From CAWDDA01 sp963813345 (GTDB lineage: Bacteria > Acidobacteriota > Blastocatellia > RBC074), in NCBI GenBank assembly GCA_963813345.1, contig CAWEYR010000028.1, positions 434,001 to 498,000 on the forward strand: DNA of 64,000 nt. Direction: 5' to 3'. The translations under genes were made by a program, and so were the position numbers. Below are positions 27,319-37,308 of this stretch, piece by piece. A model generated the notes under the pieces. That model was not told the DNA's origin. It saw nothing but the letters and a program-made list of their open reading frames with translations, and did no database searches. How positions within the stretch are numbered: the first letter of the stretch is position 1; each line of letters starts with the position of its first letter.

Positions 27319-27651
27319 CTATGGATTGACCTTTCCATAGATTGCTTCGACGACTTCGATCCCCGCTGTCTGCTGCAGCAGTTTGAATTCAAGCTCCTTT
27401 GACTTTTTCAGTAGTTTGGCAGCCCCGAGCAAAATGGCGAAGTAGTCGGACTGCAAATGATCCTTGAGGTCCTCCGGTGTCGCCCACTCCCCCATCAAGC
27501 AGAGCGCGTCCTCCTCACCGATCTCGAAATAGAGGCGTGATCCCAGGCAGCCTTTCTGTTCTCGCATGGGGCGAAGAAGTGACTGCGCCGTATGTAAGAA
27601 CTCGCGGTGATTGTCTGCGGAAACAAGGAGCCTGATAGTTGTGGTAACCAT
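27319..27651 (-). CDS. ABM/quinol monooxygenase-like protein 2
   Basis: 110 residues from the ATG at 27651, preceded by GGGAG; the longer frame to 27954 has no family match in its first 100 residues. ABM fold: TTIRLLVSADNHREFLHTA, EQKGCLGSRLYFEIG, GEWATPEDLKDHLQSD. Paralogous to the protein at 17718-18047. It precedes the PAS-GAF sigma-54 activator and has its own sigma-54 promoter upstream, suggesting that the activator controls, and responds to the substrate or product of, this enzyme (inference). Confidence 0.8.
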   Translation of the reverse strand: MVTTTIRLLVSADNHREFLHTAQSLLRPMREQKGCLGSRLYFEIGEEDALCLMGEWATPEDLKDHLQSDYFAILLGAAKLLKKSKELEFKLLQQTAGIEVVEAIYGKVNP

Positions 27652-27805
27652 TGACAACTCCCGAGGCACATGACGTTCATATGCCGTCTGAGTGGTGAGA
27701 AGTTTGCTCGTGAGTCCTTCCATTTCAAGTCGGACTTCGCCTGGCGATAGACCTGTGATGCGTAAGTCAGGACAAACTTGATCGGAAGGACGCACGTTGA
27801 TATGG

Positions 27806-27820
27806 GCAATTACCAAGCCA
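27806..27820 (-). promoter_or_regulatory. Sigma-54 promoter of ABM gene 2
   Basis: Read on the minus strand, TGGCTTGGTAATTGC has TGGC and TTGC at the exact spacing. The predicted start near 27795 gives a leader of about 145 nt. No CTCCAA element is seen nearby. The stretch 27652-28017 contains this promoter and otherwise no gene. Confidence 0.65.
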
Positions 27821-28017
27821 CGAAAGTCAGTGACGCCAATCACGCGTCGAACATATTGATCAGACTTGGCCTTAGACGAATTCCAGACATTGGTTGATTG
27901 TGGCTGACAAAGGAGCCGGAAAGCTGTGAAATATCGCAGGCCACGACATTTCACAGTTTTGATGTGACGTGATCAAAGGTTTGAGATGAAGATTCGAACT
28001 TAAGATGAGAGTGAGGC

Positions 28018-30579
28018 TCACTGATGCTCTTTTCTAATCTGGATCCCGAGCTTAGCCATGCGAGAACGAAGAGTACTTGGGTTGAGACCAAGCGGAATGC
28101 GCTGCGCCTTTTGGCCCCTCGATCCGCCAGTAGGTTGATTCCAATCTCTGAAGAATGATCTCCCGTTCCATCTCGATCAGACTCTTGCCATTGGAAGAGG
28201 ACGGGGGTTAGGGTCTGAGCGGATCAAGCTTATCGGCTAGAAAGAGTACCGGACCCTTCTGCGTTTATCACTGCGCGTTCGATGACGTTCGCCAACTCAC
28301 GCACGTTGCCAGGCCAGGAGTAGTCCTGCAAAGCTTTCATTGCTCCCGGCGCAACGGTCACGAGCGACTTCCCGAGTTTCTTACTGAAGGTATTAGAAAA
28401 GTGGTTCACCAGTTGCGGGATGTCGTCTTTCCGCTGCCGCAGCGACGGCAGGGAGATCGGGAAGACACTGAGCCGATACCAGAGGTCTTCGCGAAATTGG
28501 CCGTTCTTGACCTCGACCTTCAAGTTCCGGTTGGTCGCGGCAATTACGCGGACGTTGACTTTGATCGTCTTGGAACCGCCCAGCCGTTCGAACTCGCCCT
28601 CCTGAAGAACCCGAAGCAGCTTGGGTTGAAGTTCGAGCGGCAACTCGCCAATCTCGTCAAGCAACAGCGTGCCTTCGTTGGCAAGCTCAAATCGCCCGAT
28701 CTTCCGCGCCGAAGCGCCGGTAAAAGCGCCTTTCTCATAACCGAAGAGCTCGCTTTCGATCAGGGCAGCCGGTAACACTGCGCAGTTGACCTTGACCAGA
28801 GGGTGGTCTCGGCGCGGGCTCGAGCGGTGGATGGCGCGCGCGATCAATTCTTTGCCCGTCCCCGTTTCGCCGAGCAGCAGAACAGTCGTATCGGTGGGGG
28901 CAACCTGCTCGACTTTGTAGAGCACATGTTTGAGCTCAGCACTCCCTCCAATGATCTCGTCAAAATTGTGTTGGAGTTTGATCTCTTCCTGCAGGTAAAG
29001 GTTCTCCGCCTGGAGCTGCTCTTTCAAGTCTTTGATCTCCGAAAAAGCCTGGCGAAGCGACAAGTCGGCACGATTCCGCTCTGTAATGTCGCGCAGGATG
29101 CTCAAATGCCGCCCGGGCGCGAAACGGCAAGCGCTGTACAGACAGGTGCGGGACTCGCCCTCAGGCCGCACAAAAGAAAACTCGCCTTCGCCATTTCCGG
29201 CCTCGAGGCAGGCCCGGTAACGGTCGGCCGCGTCCGGCGGATCTGCAGACACCAGATCGAAGACCTTCATCTCCAGCAACTCCCCGCGCGAATAGCCGAG
29301 CAATTCGCAGGCGGACTGGTTAAGCTGGAGGAAGTGCCCGTCATCGTCGGCGATGAGGATTGCGTCCCGGCTGTTCTCAAAGAGCAGCCGGAAATGCTCT
29401 TCGCTCTTTCGCAACTCCTGCGTCGCCTGACGACGCCTGCGCTGCTCGAGCAAGAGAAAAGCAATGAGCAGAGACTGGGCGCCCATCAGACCGAGCGCGG
29501 CGACGATGCGCCACTTGTACTGCTCCCAGAAAGTTGGCTCTTTGAAGCGGACGATGCTGCCGGGAGGGAGCGTTTCCTCGCCGATTCCCCAGCGCTTAAG
29601 CTGATGCCAATCGAACATCGGTACTGACGGGGCACTCTCGACGGGGATGTCTTGCGCCCGCTCACCGTTTGCAATCCTCAGGGCGAGTTGGGCTGCCATG
29701 CCCCCACGCGCTTCGAAGATGTAAAGATAACCACCAACGATCCCACTGCCAAGATTGGGGCTGGACATCCCGTAGATCGGGACAGGCGATGACCGGGCGA
29801 TCAAACCGAGGACATCTATCGACTCCAGGAGTTTCCCCTGTTCATCCTGTGCCTGCTGCCAAACGTAAAGGACAACGGAGCGTTGCGGCAGACCCTTGGT
29901 TTTCACGATCAATTCATTCAGTGGCAGGTCAGTAAGGTAAGTGACTCCCACCTTGCTTTCATAACCCTGCAGCAGCTCCCTGGCCCGTGTCTCGAACCTC
30001 TTGTCACGCTCGAGCGTTCCGCTAATGATGAACACGTGCTCCGTCCCGGGATGGAGCCTCAGTGCCAGGTCGAGGGTTTGTCTATGAGTGTCGACATGAG
30101 TGATCCCGGTGAGGCCGGGGCCGGCCGCAAGCTCGTCTTTTGACGGACGTCTGATCGCGGCGAAAACCATCGGAGCATTCTTGAAGAGGGTAGCGCGGTG
30201 CTTGAGGAGAAAATCCATCGCGACATCCGCCACCGCAACGACAACATCGATCGTGCGGTCGGCATACTTCTGTCGCAGATATTCAAGCAACAACTCAGAT
30301 TGGTCCTGTCCCGGAAAACGTTTGGTATCCAAATACTCTGGGTAATATTCAACCGACCCTGGCCGGGACTGATTGCAGAGCTGCTTGAAAGCTTTGGTCG
30401 AACATGACATGGCCGGGGTAGTCTCTGCCGTACCAGTAGAGAACCAGTATCCTTTTTGGCGCGTTCGATTGCTGTGCACGCCCGACTGTGGGCAAAAGAG
30501 ATACTGCGACGCAGACGAGCAGTGATGCCATTCCAATGAGCTTTAAGCGGACACTTGCTGAATCCTTGTCGAGCTTCAT
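28018..30579 (-). CDS. Membrane-bound sigma-54 activator with periplasmic ABC substrate-binding-type sensor (frameshifts)
   Basis: The start at 30579 follows AGGAT. An N-terminal signal/anchor (LKLIGMASLLVCVAVSLLP), then in the next frame (shift near 30355) a periplasmic domain of the ABC-substrate-binding type (VVVAVADVAMDFLLKHR, VFAAIRRPSKDELAAGPG, TGITHVDTHRQTLDLALR), a membrane segment (WRIVAALGLMGAQSLLIAF), PAS (FRLLFENSRDAILIADDDG), and AAA+ with GETGTGKE, the sigma-54 loop GAFTGA and YSWPGNVRELANVIE. Frames shift again near 28225 and 28110, after which a Fis-like helix-turn-helix (GLNPSTLRSRMAKLG) ends at 28018. It would link a periplasmic ligand directly to sigma-54 transcription without a kinase. 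Next to a TonB receptor and a porin. Confidence 0.85.
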
Positions 30580-30674
30580 ATCCTGTTTCGAGGAACCTGT
30601 GCTGGAATTGCGTTCCACAATAGTGTTCCGCATGTAGCACGGCGCTGGCTCTAGTCTATTTCATCCAACACTCG

Positions 30675-33600
30675 CTAAAAGATCAGTTTCAAAGCGAACT
30701 GCACCTGCCGTGACGATCCGGATTCACCCGTCGGGAAGCGCGTGTTGGTGATCCGTCCGAAGGCAGCGCTGCCGACCACATTGCCCGGCTGGCCAAAGTT
30801 CGCGTGGTTGAAGAGGTCGAAGAACTCGGCGCGGAACTGCAAGCGCATCCTCTCGCCGAGCCTGGTGTTCTTGATCACTGAAAAATCCGTGTTATTGAAC
30901 CCGGGCCCGATGACCACGTTGCGGCCCAGACTGCCGAAACGGGCGACGGGTGTAAACGCAGAGGTATCGAACCAACGCTCCACGTCGCCAATGATGTTGA
31001 TCGGCCCGGTGAGGTCAGGCCTCAGCGTGTTAGCCACGCCGTTAACTGTGCTGTTGCTGGTAACGATGTTGACCGGGTTTCCGCTCTGGGCCTGGACGAT
31101 CGCGGCCAGCTCCCACCCCTCAACGAACTGGTTTCCTTTGAAAGGCATTTCATAAATCGCGCTCAAGACGAAGCGGTGGCGCGCATCAAAGTCCGACAAT
31201 CCGCGGTCGCCTCGCAGGTTGTAGCTGTTCTGCACGACGACGCCCTGCGTGCTGAACGAGTTGTAGTCGATCGATTTCGACCACGTGTAAGAGGCATTAA
31301 ACTGCAGGCCGCGAGCGAGCCGCTGGTTGACCGCTACCCAGAGCGCATTGTAACTCGAGTTGCCCGCGCTCCCGACCTCGGTGATATTGCCGAGCGGCGT
31401 TCCCGGCAGGATCGGGCTCGATGCCGACAGCGCCGGGAATGGTCGCACCCCGTTCACCGGCTGGTTGATGTTGCGCCTTAGGATCAGGTGCGTCCCCTTT
31501 GATCCGAAATAGCCAAACATGACCGCAACATGAGACGTCATCTCGCGCTGCACGTTCAGATTCCACGACTGCATGTAGGCGTTGTCGAAGTTGTGGTCCA
31601 CGCTCTGTGGGGCAAGTCCGGCGGCGCGGGCCAGGAGAATCGCGTTGTCGAAACGGATCGGACCCGTAAAGGTGAGCGGGACGGCGAGCGGCGGGTTCGC
31701 GCTCGTGCCAGTTACCACGCTCGTCATAGGCTGGTCTACGAGAATCGCGTAAGCAGCTCGCACCACTGTCTTGCCGTCTCGAAACGGTTCCCAGGCAAAG
31801 CCGAGACGCGGCTGAAAGTTCTTGTCGTTCTGGTGGTAGATCTCATCGATGTCTGTGCCTACGCGCAGGAGCGAGGCGGTCTGCGGGTCGAAGACGATGA
31901 AGCGGTCATGGCGTTCCTCAGGCGTCATATTCCACTCGTACCGCAGCCCGAGGTCGAGCGTCAGGCCTGGCCGCAGTTGGTAGTTGTCCTGAGCAAAGAA
32001 GCCGAGGGCTCCCTGGGAGATGCTGCTCGACTGGTTGCCGAGGGTGACGCTGAAAGAATTCGCCGTACCGGCGAGGAACGCGTCGACCGTCGGAAAGTTA
32101 AAGCTTCCTGTAACGCTGCGAAAATTATTGTTGTAGAACTGCCGGAACTCGCCGCCGAGTTTGAGCGAGTGTCGCCCGACCAGGCGACTGACCGTGTCTG
32201 CCACTACAAATGTCGTGTCGGCACGCCCGGAAGGTTGGTTGGCTGGCCCGCCGAAGTTGAGGCCGCCAGCGATGTTGATCTGCGGCAGTCCGATAGGATC
32301 ATTTATGCCATTAAGAATACCGAAGTCGGCAGGGTTGAGTTGTGCCACTGGCGTAAGGGCACTCACCCAGCGACTGAAACCGAAACGCACCTCATTGACG
32401 AGGGCGGGACCGAAGATGTGGGTCTCGTTCAAGGTAAAGATCTGCCGCTGCACACGGGAATCGTGGCCGAAGCCGGGGATGGTGTTGCCGAGGCGGCTGG
32501 GCTCGCTGAGTACAACCCGCTGGATTGCGTAGAAACCGTGAAGGCGGTCTCGCTCGGTCAGGTTGTGGCTGATGTCTATCGTCCAGTAATCAACATTAAC
32601 GGGTGCGGTCCCAGAGCCGATGAAGCGCGCCGTCCCCGACGAATCGACGAAGTTCGCTCGCGGGATGAGCTCGATCAACTTCGAGACCACGGGGTTGGTC
32701 ACGCGACCGCGCTCTGCATCGCTCAGGACCAGACTGTTGAGATCAAGCCCCTGCCGTTGGCGCAGACCCTCATAAGAGAAGTGAAAGAAGGTAGTGTTCT
32801 TTACGATCGGGCCTCCGAGACGCCCGCCAAACTGATTGCGCTTAAAGGGCGGCGGCTCGCTGGAGGTAAAGTTGAAGAAGTTGCGGGCATCGAGCGCGTC
32901 GTTCCGCAGGAACTCGAACAACTCGCCGTGGAACTCGTTGCCCCCGGAGCGCGTGGCAATGTTGACGATGGCGCCTGAGCTTTGTCCGTATTCGGCGCTA
33001 AAGGTCGAGTTGTCCACCTTGAACTCCTGGACACTGCTGATCGAAGGCTGGAAGCTGATTGAGTTGAAGGTCAGGTTGTTGAGAGTGATGCCGTTAACAA
33101 TGTAGTTTACGGTTTCCTCGCGGTTGCCGGCGGTGTTGATGGCGAGAGAGCCCACGCCGCGCATAGGCGATGCCGAGAACGCGCCCTGCGGAGGCGTCAC
33201 CGACCCCGGAACGAGCAGCCCGAGGTCGAGGAAGTAGCGACCGTTGAGCGGGATCTCCTTAACCATCCGCTCATCGATCACATGGCCAACCGATACAGTT
33301 GCACGCTCGACCTGGTTGCTTGTGGAAGTCACGATCACCGTTTGCGAGACGTCGCCGATTTCGAGCTGAAAATCCTGCACCAGCAATCTCCCAACCTCGA
33401 CGATCAGGTTCTCCACGATCTGCGTCTGAAAGCCCGAAGCCTGGACCTTCACCTGATAGATGCCAACAGGCAGGGCCGCGACCTGATAACTACCGTCGCC
33501 GTCGGTTTCGGCGACCCGTTCCAGGCCGGTCGCCTGATGCCGCACCGTGACCAGAGCGCCGGCCACGACGGCGCTCATCGGGTCGACGACGGTTCCTTGC

Positions 33601-33701
33601 AAGGTAGGAGTGGACTGGGAGCTCGCGGGCATGGACAGGGCGAGGAGCCAAACTGTCTTGAGCGACGCGGCGTAAAACCTGCGAACTACATGTCCGGGCA
33701 T
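30675..33701 (-). CDS. TonB-dependent receptor with carboxypeptidase-regulatory N-terminal domain (Oar-like)
   Basis: About 1008 residues from the ATG at 33701 (GGAGCGAG upstream); a longer start to 33797 adds residues before the signal peptide. Signal peptide ..LALSMPASSQ, then a CarboxypepD-regulatory-like fold (LQGTVVDPMSAVVAGALVTV), a plug region (VIDERMVKEIPLNGRYFLDL) and a large beta-barrel ending in aromatic ..VQFALKLIF. Members import large or complexed nutrients across the outer membrane using TonB energy. This expanded family is typical of Acidobacteriota. Intact. Adjacent to the sigma-54 activator with a periplasmic sensor, 95 bp upstream of it on the same strand. Confidence 0.93.
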   Translation of the reverse strand: MPGHVVRRFYAASLKTVWLLALSMPASSQSTPTLQGTVVDPMSAVVAGALVTVRHQATGLERVAETDGDGSYQVAALPVGIYQVKVQASGFQTQIVENLIVEVGRLLVQDFQLEIGDVSQTVIVTSTSNQVERATVSVGHVIDERMVKEIPLNGRYFLDLGLLVPGSVTPPQGAFSASPMRGVGSLAINTAGNREETVNYIVNGITLNNLTFNSISFQPSISSVQEFKVDNSTFSAEYGQSSGAIVNIATRSGGNEFHGELFEFLRNDALDARNFFNFTSSEPPPFKRNQFGGRLGGPIVKNTTFFHFSYEGLRQRQGLDLNSLVLSDAERGRVTNPVVSKLIELIPRANFVDSSGTARFIGSGTAPVNVDYWTIDISHNLTERDRLHGFYAIQRVVLSEPSRLGNTIPGFGHDSRVQRQIFTLNETHIFGPALVNEVRFGFSRWVSALTPVAQLNPADFGILNGINDPIGLPQINIAGGLNFGGPANQPSGRADTTFVVADTVSRLVGRHSLKLGGEFRQFYNNNFRSVTGSFNFPTVDAFLAGTANSFSVTLGNQSSSISQGALGFFAQDNYQLRPGLTLDLGLRYEWNMTPEERHDRFIVFDPQTASLLRVGTDIDEIYHQNDKNFQPRLGFAWEPFRDGKTVVRAAYAILVDQPMTSVVTGTSANPPLAVPLTFTGPIRFDNAILLARAAGLAPQSVDHNFDNAYMQSWNLNVQREMTSHVAVMFGYFGSKGTHLILRRNINQPVNGVRPFPALSASSPILPGTPLGNITEVGSAGNSSYNALWVAVNQRLARGLQFNASYTWSKSIDYNSFSTQGVVVQNSYNLRGDRGLSDFDARHRFVLSAIYEMPFKGNQFVEGWELAAIVQAQSGNPVNIVTSNSTVNGVANTLRPDLTGPINIIGDVERWFDTSAFTPVARFGSLGRNVVIGPGFNNTDFSVIKNTRLGERMRLQFRAEFFDLFNHANFGQPGNVVGSAAFGRITNTRFPTGESGSSRQVQFALKLIF

Positions 33702-33889
33702 ACAACTCGCTCCGGAAATCTTCCGTTCCGTTCCTGCGTACAAGGAGATTCCTCTTACGCACTCACCACACACCTGACGGACTAATCGAGGAGTCAAGAA
33801 AATAGAACAGGCTCATACCACGGGAATCCCGCGCGATGTGGTCTGTCCCACATTATCTGCGGATAGCTTACAGCAACCAGACTGCGATT

Positions 33890-33933
33890 CAAAGTTGTCC
33901 TTTGGGTCAATCAAAGCTGTCCTTTGGGTCAAT
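33890..33933 (+). repeat. 22-bp tandem duplication upstream of the porin promoter
   Basis: Two consecutive units of CAAAG(T/C)TGTCCTTTGGGTCAAT, at 33890-33911 and 33912-33933, differ at one base. They end 8 bp before the CTCCAA element at 33941, so they may add activator sites. Confidence 0.75.
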
Positions 33934-33940
33934 GTACAAA

Positions 33941-33978
33941 GTCCTCCAACAATTCGTGGGGCTCCAATATCATGGGGG
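33941..33978 (+). promoter_or_regulatory. CTCCAA direct-repeat upstream element, copy D
   Basis: Half-sites CTCCAACAATTCGTGGGG and CTCCAATATCATGGGGG start at 33944 and 33962 (period 18), about 85 bp upstream of the sigma-54 promoter at 34061. Confidence 0.7.
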
Positions 33979-34060
33979 TTGGAACGTTCTTCGTTTACAT
34001 TACGGCCTTCGAAAACATTGAGCAGCAAGGCACTTACACCTTTCCGATGATCTTTTTGTT

Positions 34061-34075
34061 TGGCTCAAAGTTTGC
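34061..34075 (+). promoter_or_regulatory. Sigma-54 promoter of the porin gene
   Basis: TGGCTCAAAGTTTGC, GG at 34062-34063 and GC at 34074-34075, one base from the RNA promoters. The predicted start near 34087 gives a leader of about 180 nt with no obvious copy of the structured RNA. Confidence 0.75.
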
Positions 34076-34266
34076 CACTTCTGCAGCGCAGCTAACTCAA
34101 ACGCGACACTTTTTAGTGAGTGAATGCGCGCAAACAACACAATAAGCCACAGGACCATTCGTGGTTTCTGTCGGGATGGGTGAAGTGTCGGCCCAGCGAA
34201 GGAAGCCTCTGGAAGTAGCTCACAACCCAAATCTGGATCAGTGATTTTGAATCAGGAGGAGACTCA

Positions 34267-35740
34267 ATGCACCCAAATCGCCAAACGAAAACGATCAGAG
34301 TTATCAGCATCACGCTTATGGTAACGGCTCTTCTGATGGTCGCGTCGCGATCCGCATGGGCGCAAAGTGAGCAGGCCCAGAAGGCGCCGACGAGTCTGGA
34401 GGAACTGAGGAAAAGGCTCCTGCAACTCGAGCAGGCGGTGCAGGAGCTAAAAGGGCAGATCAACGCGACCGAACAGTCGCCGAAGGCATCCAACGCCCTA
34501 TTCAACCCGGCCCCGGCAACCCGCGAAATCGATTCCCCTTCAGCTACGCCAAGTCCTGCGCATGCGAGCGTTGGGACCCTCCCTCCTAAGGTGACACCAA
34601 AGCCGGCTCAATCGGAGAGCAGCCTTGAAATATTCGGCGCTATCATGCTCGATTTCGGCTATCAGTTCAAACAGAGTGATCCTGGCTGGTTCGACGTGGT
34701 CCGTCCGACCAAGCTGCCTTCATTCAAGGACCAGTTCGCTCCTGACGGCAAGATATTCGCCGACGTCCGGCAGACCCGCTTCGGCGTGAAGTCATCCACT
34801 CCGACCTCTATGGGAGAGTTGAAGACACATTTTGAGTTTGACCTTTTCGGGACGGGGGCCGATGCCGGCCAGACGACTATTCATCTGCGGCACGCCTACG
34901 GCGAACTAGGGCAGTTTGGTGGCGGCCAATACTGGAGCCCATTCATGGACGAGGACGCCTTCCCGAACGCGTTCGAGTACTGGGGGCCAAACGGTATGAT
35001 CGCGTTCCGTAACGTCCAGTTTCGCTGGATGCCAATCAAAGGCGCCAGTCGAGTGACGATTGCCCTCGAACGGCCCGGCGCGAGCGCTGACCTGGGCGTT
35101 TATAGAGACCGTATCGAACTGGTGGGCGTGCAGACCTCAATTGCAATTGCCGGATCTGTCATGGGAGGCCCGGTTGGGGCGAGGTTGGGGATACGTCGAG
35201 GTGGCAGGCCTCTTCAGGCAGCTAAAATGGAAAGATACAAATGACGATCAGTTTGATCTCAGCGGCAGCGATTTTGGCTGGGGCATTGAACTTCAGCTCA
35301 GGCATCAAATTTGGAGCGAGGACCGTTGGAAAGTTCCAGTTCATTTATGGCGAAGGTATCCAGAACTATTTGAATGATGCACCCACAGACATCGGCATCA
35401 AGAACAATTTCGGGGATACCGGTGAGGCCAGTCAGAGGCGTTGCTTTGCCGGTGCTGGGCACCACCGGCTTTATAGATCACAACTGGAATACACGTTTGA
35501 GCACTGCAGTCGGATATTCGTTTATGGACATCGACAATTCCGATGGTCAGGCCAGCGGACGCGTACCGTCAGGGTCATTACGCGCTGACAAACCTGCTAT
35601 GGCAACCGGTTCAGAATTTTACGGTTGGCGGTGAATTCCAGTTCGGCAGGCGGCTGAACTTCAGGGACGGCTTTAACGTCAACGACTATCGTTTGCACTT
35701 CGCCGTCAAGTACAACTTCTCAAAGGTCTTCAAGTTCTAG
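34267..35740 (+). pseudogene. DcaP-like outer-membrane porin, several frameshifts
   Basis: The start follows CAGGAGGAGACTCA. Signal peptide (..LLMVASRSAWAQ), a coiled coil (LEELRKRLLQLEQAVQELKG) and a barrel: SLEIFGAIMLDFGYQF, DVRQTRFGVKS, FEFDLFGTG, HAYGELG..GGGQYWSPFMD. From about 35140 the coding moves between frames at least four times; the pieces WKDTNDDQFDLSGSDFGWGI, FQFIYGEGIQNYLNDAP, STAVGYSFMDIDNSDGQAS and QNFTVGGEFQFGRRLNF restore a DcaP-type porin ending in aromatic F. N-terminal coiled coils are typical of trimeric DcaP porins, which pass dicarboxylates. Controlled by the sigma-54 promoter at 34061. Confidence 0.75.
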
Positions 35741-35895
35741 CTGAAGCAGAGCGGCGTGACGGAGAGGTCGTCTGAAATAATTTCTTGACGCTACTGTTAA
35801 AATATCTGTGTGATCCGGGTCTTGCAGTCCCTTGCGAGAGCGGCGTACCAACTTCAATTTGATGTCGTAACAAAAGAAGGATCAGGAGGCAGGCA

Positions 35896-36801
35896 ATGAT
35901 TGTCATGAGTGTAAAAAGAGCGCGGTCGTTAACACAAGTCTGGGTTTTTATCATGTCGATTGCTGCAGGAGCGGCATGCGCGAGCATCAGCGCATACGCG
36001 CAAGTAAAAACCGTTACTGAAGGTCAGAAGGCCCAGGCCAAAGGGACGATTGGTCAACGCCTGGCTGAGACATTCACGGTCAATGATAAATCGGGTGGAA
36101 CGACCGTAGTCGTGCTGACTGATACGACGAGCGTCCGATCGAATAAGAAGGGGCTAGGCATCTTTCGGCGCGGTGAAGAATACGCCGTGACGTCTCTCTT
36201 ACGAGGCCTCATCGTCGAAGTTGAAGGCGATTGGCGACTCAAAGGGCCGGCTCGTTGCCGCAGAAGGTCCGATTTAACGAATCGGATCTGAAAACGGCGT
36301 ACACCGTCGAGTCGCGTGTGACCCCGCTCGAAGAAGCCAACAAGAAGGTGGCAGGTCAGGTCGCAGAAGCAACAACTGTGGCGACCAACGCCAATAGCGA
36401 AGCGGCCAGAGCCAATGCACGAATCTCCACTCTGGACAGTTTTGACGAGAAAAAACAAACGGTCGTCTATTTCGAAGTTAACAGCTATGACATTTCGACC
36501 GCCGCCAGAGCGGAGCTGGACGCTCTCGCGCGTAGAGGCCTTGAATTCCACGAGCTACATCGTCGAGGTCGCCGGCTTTGCCGATCCGAGCGGCAATCCG
36601 GAGAAGAATCTCGAACTCAGTCAGCGCCGGGCTGATACAGTCGTCAAATACCTGGCGATCAATGGCAAGGTCCCGATGCGACGCCTGGTGACGCCGATCG
36701 GGTTTGGTGCGACCAGGAGCACTGGCGACACCCCTGAAGCGCGCAAAATGGAACGAAGGGTAGAGGTCAAATTACTGATCAGCCGCGGGATGAGTCAGTA
36801 G
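35896..36801 (+). CDS. OmpA-family envelope protein (two frameshifts)
   Basis: The ATG at 35896 follows CAGGAGG. Signal peptide (..ASISAYAQ), an N-terminal domain (KAQAKGTIGQRLAETFTVND, TTSVRSNKKG), a coiled linker (TPLEEANKKVAGQVAEATTV), and an OmpA-like domain (VVYFEVNSYDISTAARAEL, VEVAGFADPSGNPEKNLELS, RRADTVVKYL, RRVEVKLL) that binds peptidoglycan. Frames shift near 36250 and 36540 by single bases. About 300 residues when joined. Follows the porin and may tether the outer membrane. Confidence 0.8.
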
Positions 36802-36814
36802 TAAGGAGACAGTA

Positions 36815-36880
36815 TGGAGTTCAAGTTTTAGCTTGCTCTTTGCAGCTCGAATGAAAGAGCAAGCTAAAGCTTGAACTCCA
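36815..36880. repeat. Inverted repeat, TGGAGTTCAAG..TAGCTTGC family
   Basis: The arms TGGAGTTCAAGTTTTAGCTT and AAGCTAAAGCTTGAACTCCA surround GCTCTTTGCAGCTCGAATGA. Between convergent genes; the thioesterase stop is 5 bp away. Confidence 0.85.
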
Positions 36881-36884
36881 CACC

Positions 36885-37301
36885 CTAATCGCTGACCATC
36901 GACTCACTGCCATTAATCACAAAGGTTCCTGTAGCCTTTGCAACCAGCCGCTCGCCGTTGGTTATCTCTGATTCAAGAAAGGCGAAACGTCTTCCCTTCT
37001 GAACGACACGTGTCGCGCACACGAGCCTGCCCTCCCTGACCGGTCTGAAGTATGCGATCTTGATTTCGATCGTGGCGCAATGTTGTCCGCGATCAAGGTC
37101 CATATGAAGCGCTACTCCCATGCCGGTGTCGGCAAGCGAGAATAGGACTCCACCGTGAAGAACCTTGTGAGGATTGCATAATTCGTCAGTTGTCTCGAGC
37201 TCACAGCGGCTGAAGCCTGGCGTCGCTTCCTTGATTTCAAGTCCGATCAAGTCGGCAAACGGGTTGAAGCCCTTCGCGGGCGCGGTGCGTTCTCGGTTCA
37301 T
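36885..37301 (-). CDS. Hotdog-fold thioesterase (PaaI-like)
   Basis: 138 residues from the ATG at 37301; the longer frame would need a TTG at 37328 inside the preceding gene. Hotdog core: LIGLEIKEATPGFSRCEL, NPHKVLHGGVLFSLADTGMG (the HGG..AD active-site helix) and IEIKIAYFRPVREGRLVC. Hydrolyses acyl-CoA thioesters, often aryl- or phenylacetyl-CoA type. It begins 8 bp after the ATP-grasp-like gene, so they may be co-transcribed. Confidence 0.9.
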   Translation of the reverse strand: MNRERTAPAKGFNPFADLIGLEIKEATPGFSRCELETTDELCNPHKVLHGGVLFSLADTGMGVALHMDLDRGQHCATIEIKIAYFRPVREGRLVCATRVVQKGRRFAFLESEITNGERLVAKATGTFVINGSESMVSD

Positions 37302-37308
37302 TTTCAGT

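Noticed and set aside
28803..29627. Open frame of 274 codons on the plus strand
   Set aside because: Antisense to the PAS/AAA+ activator; no recognisable domain.
31530..32978. Long open frame (482 codons) on the plus strand
   Set aside because: It is antisense to the TonB receptor, has no family features or SD, and its composition mirrors the codon bias of the gene opposite.
34087..34266. Porin leader as another copy of the structured RNA
   Set aside because: The promoter matches but none of the four stems is present.
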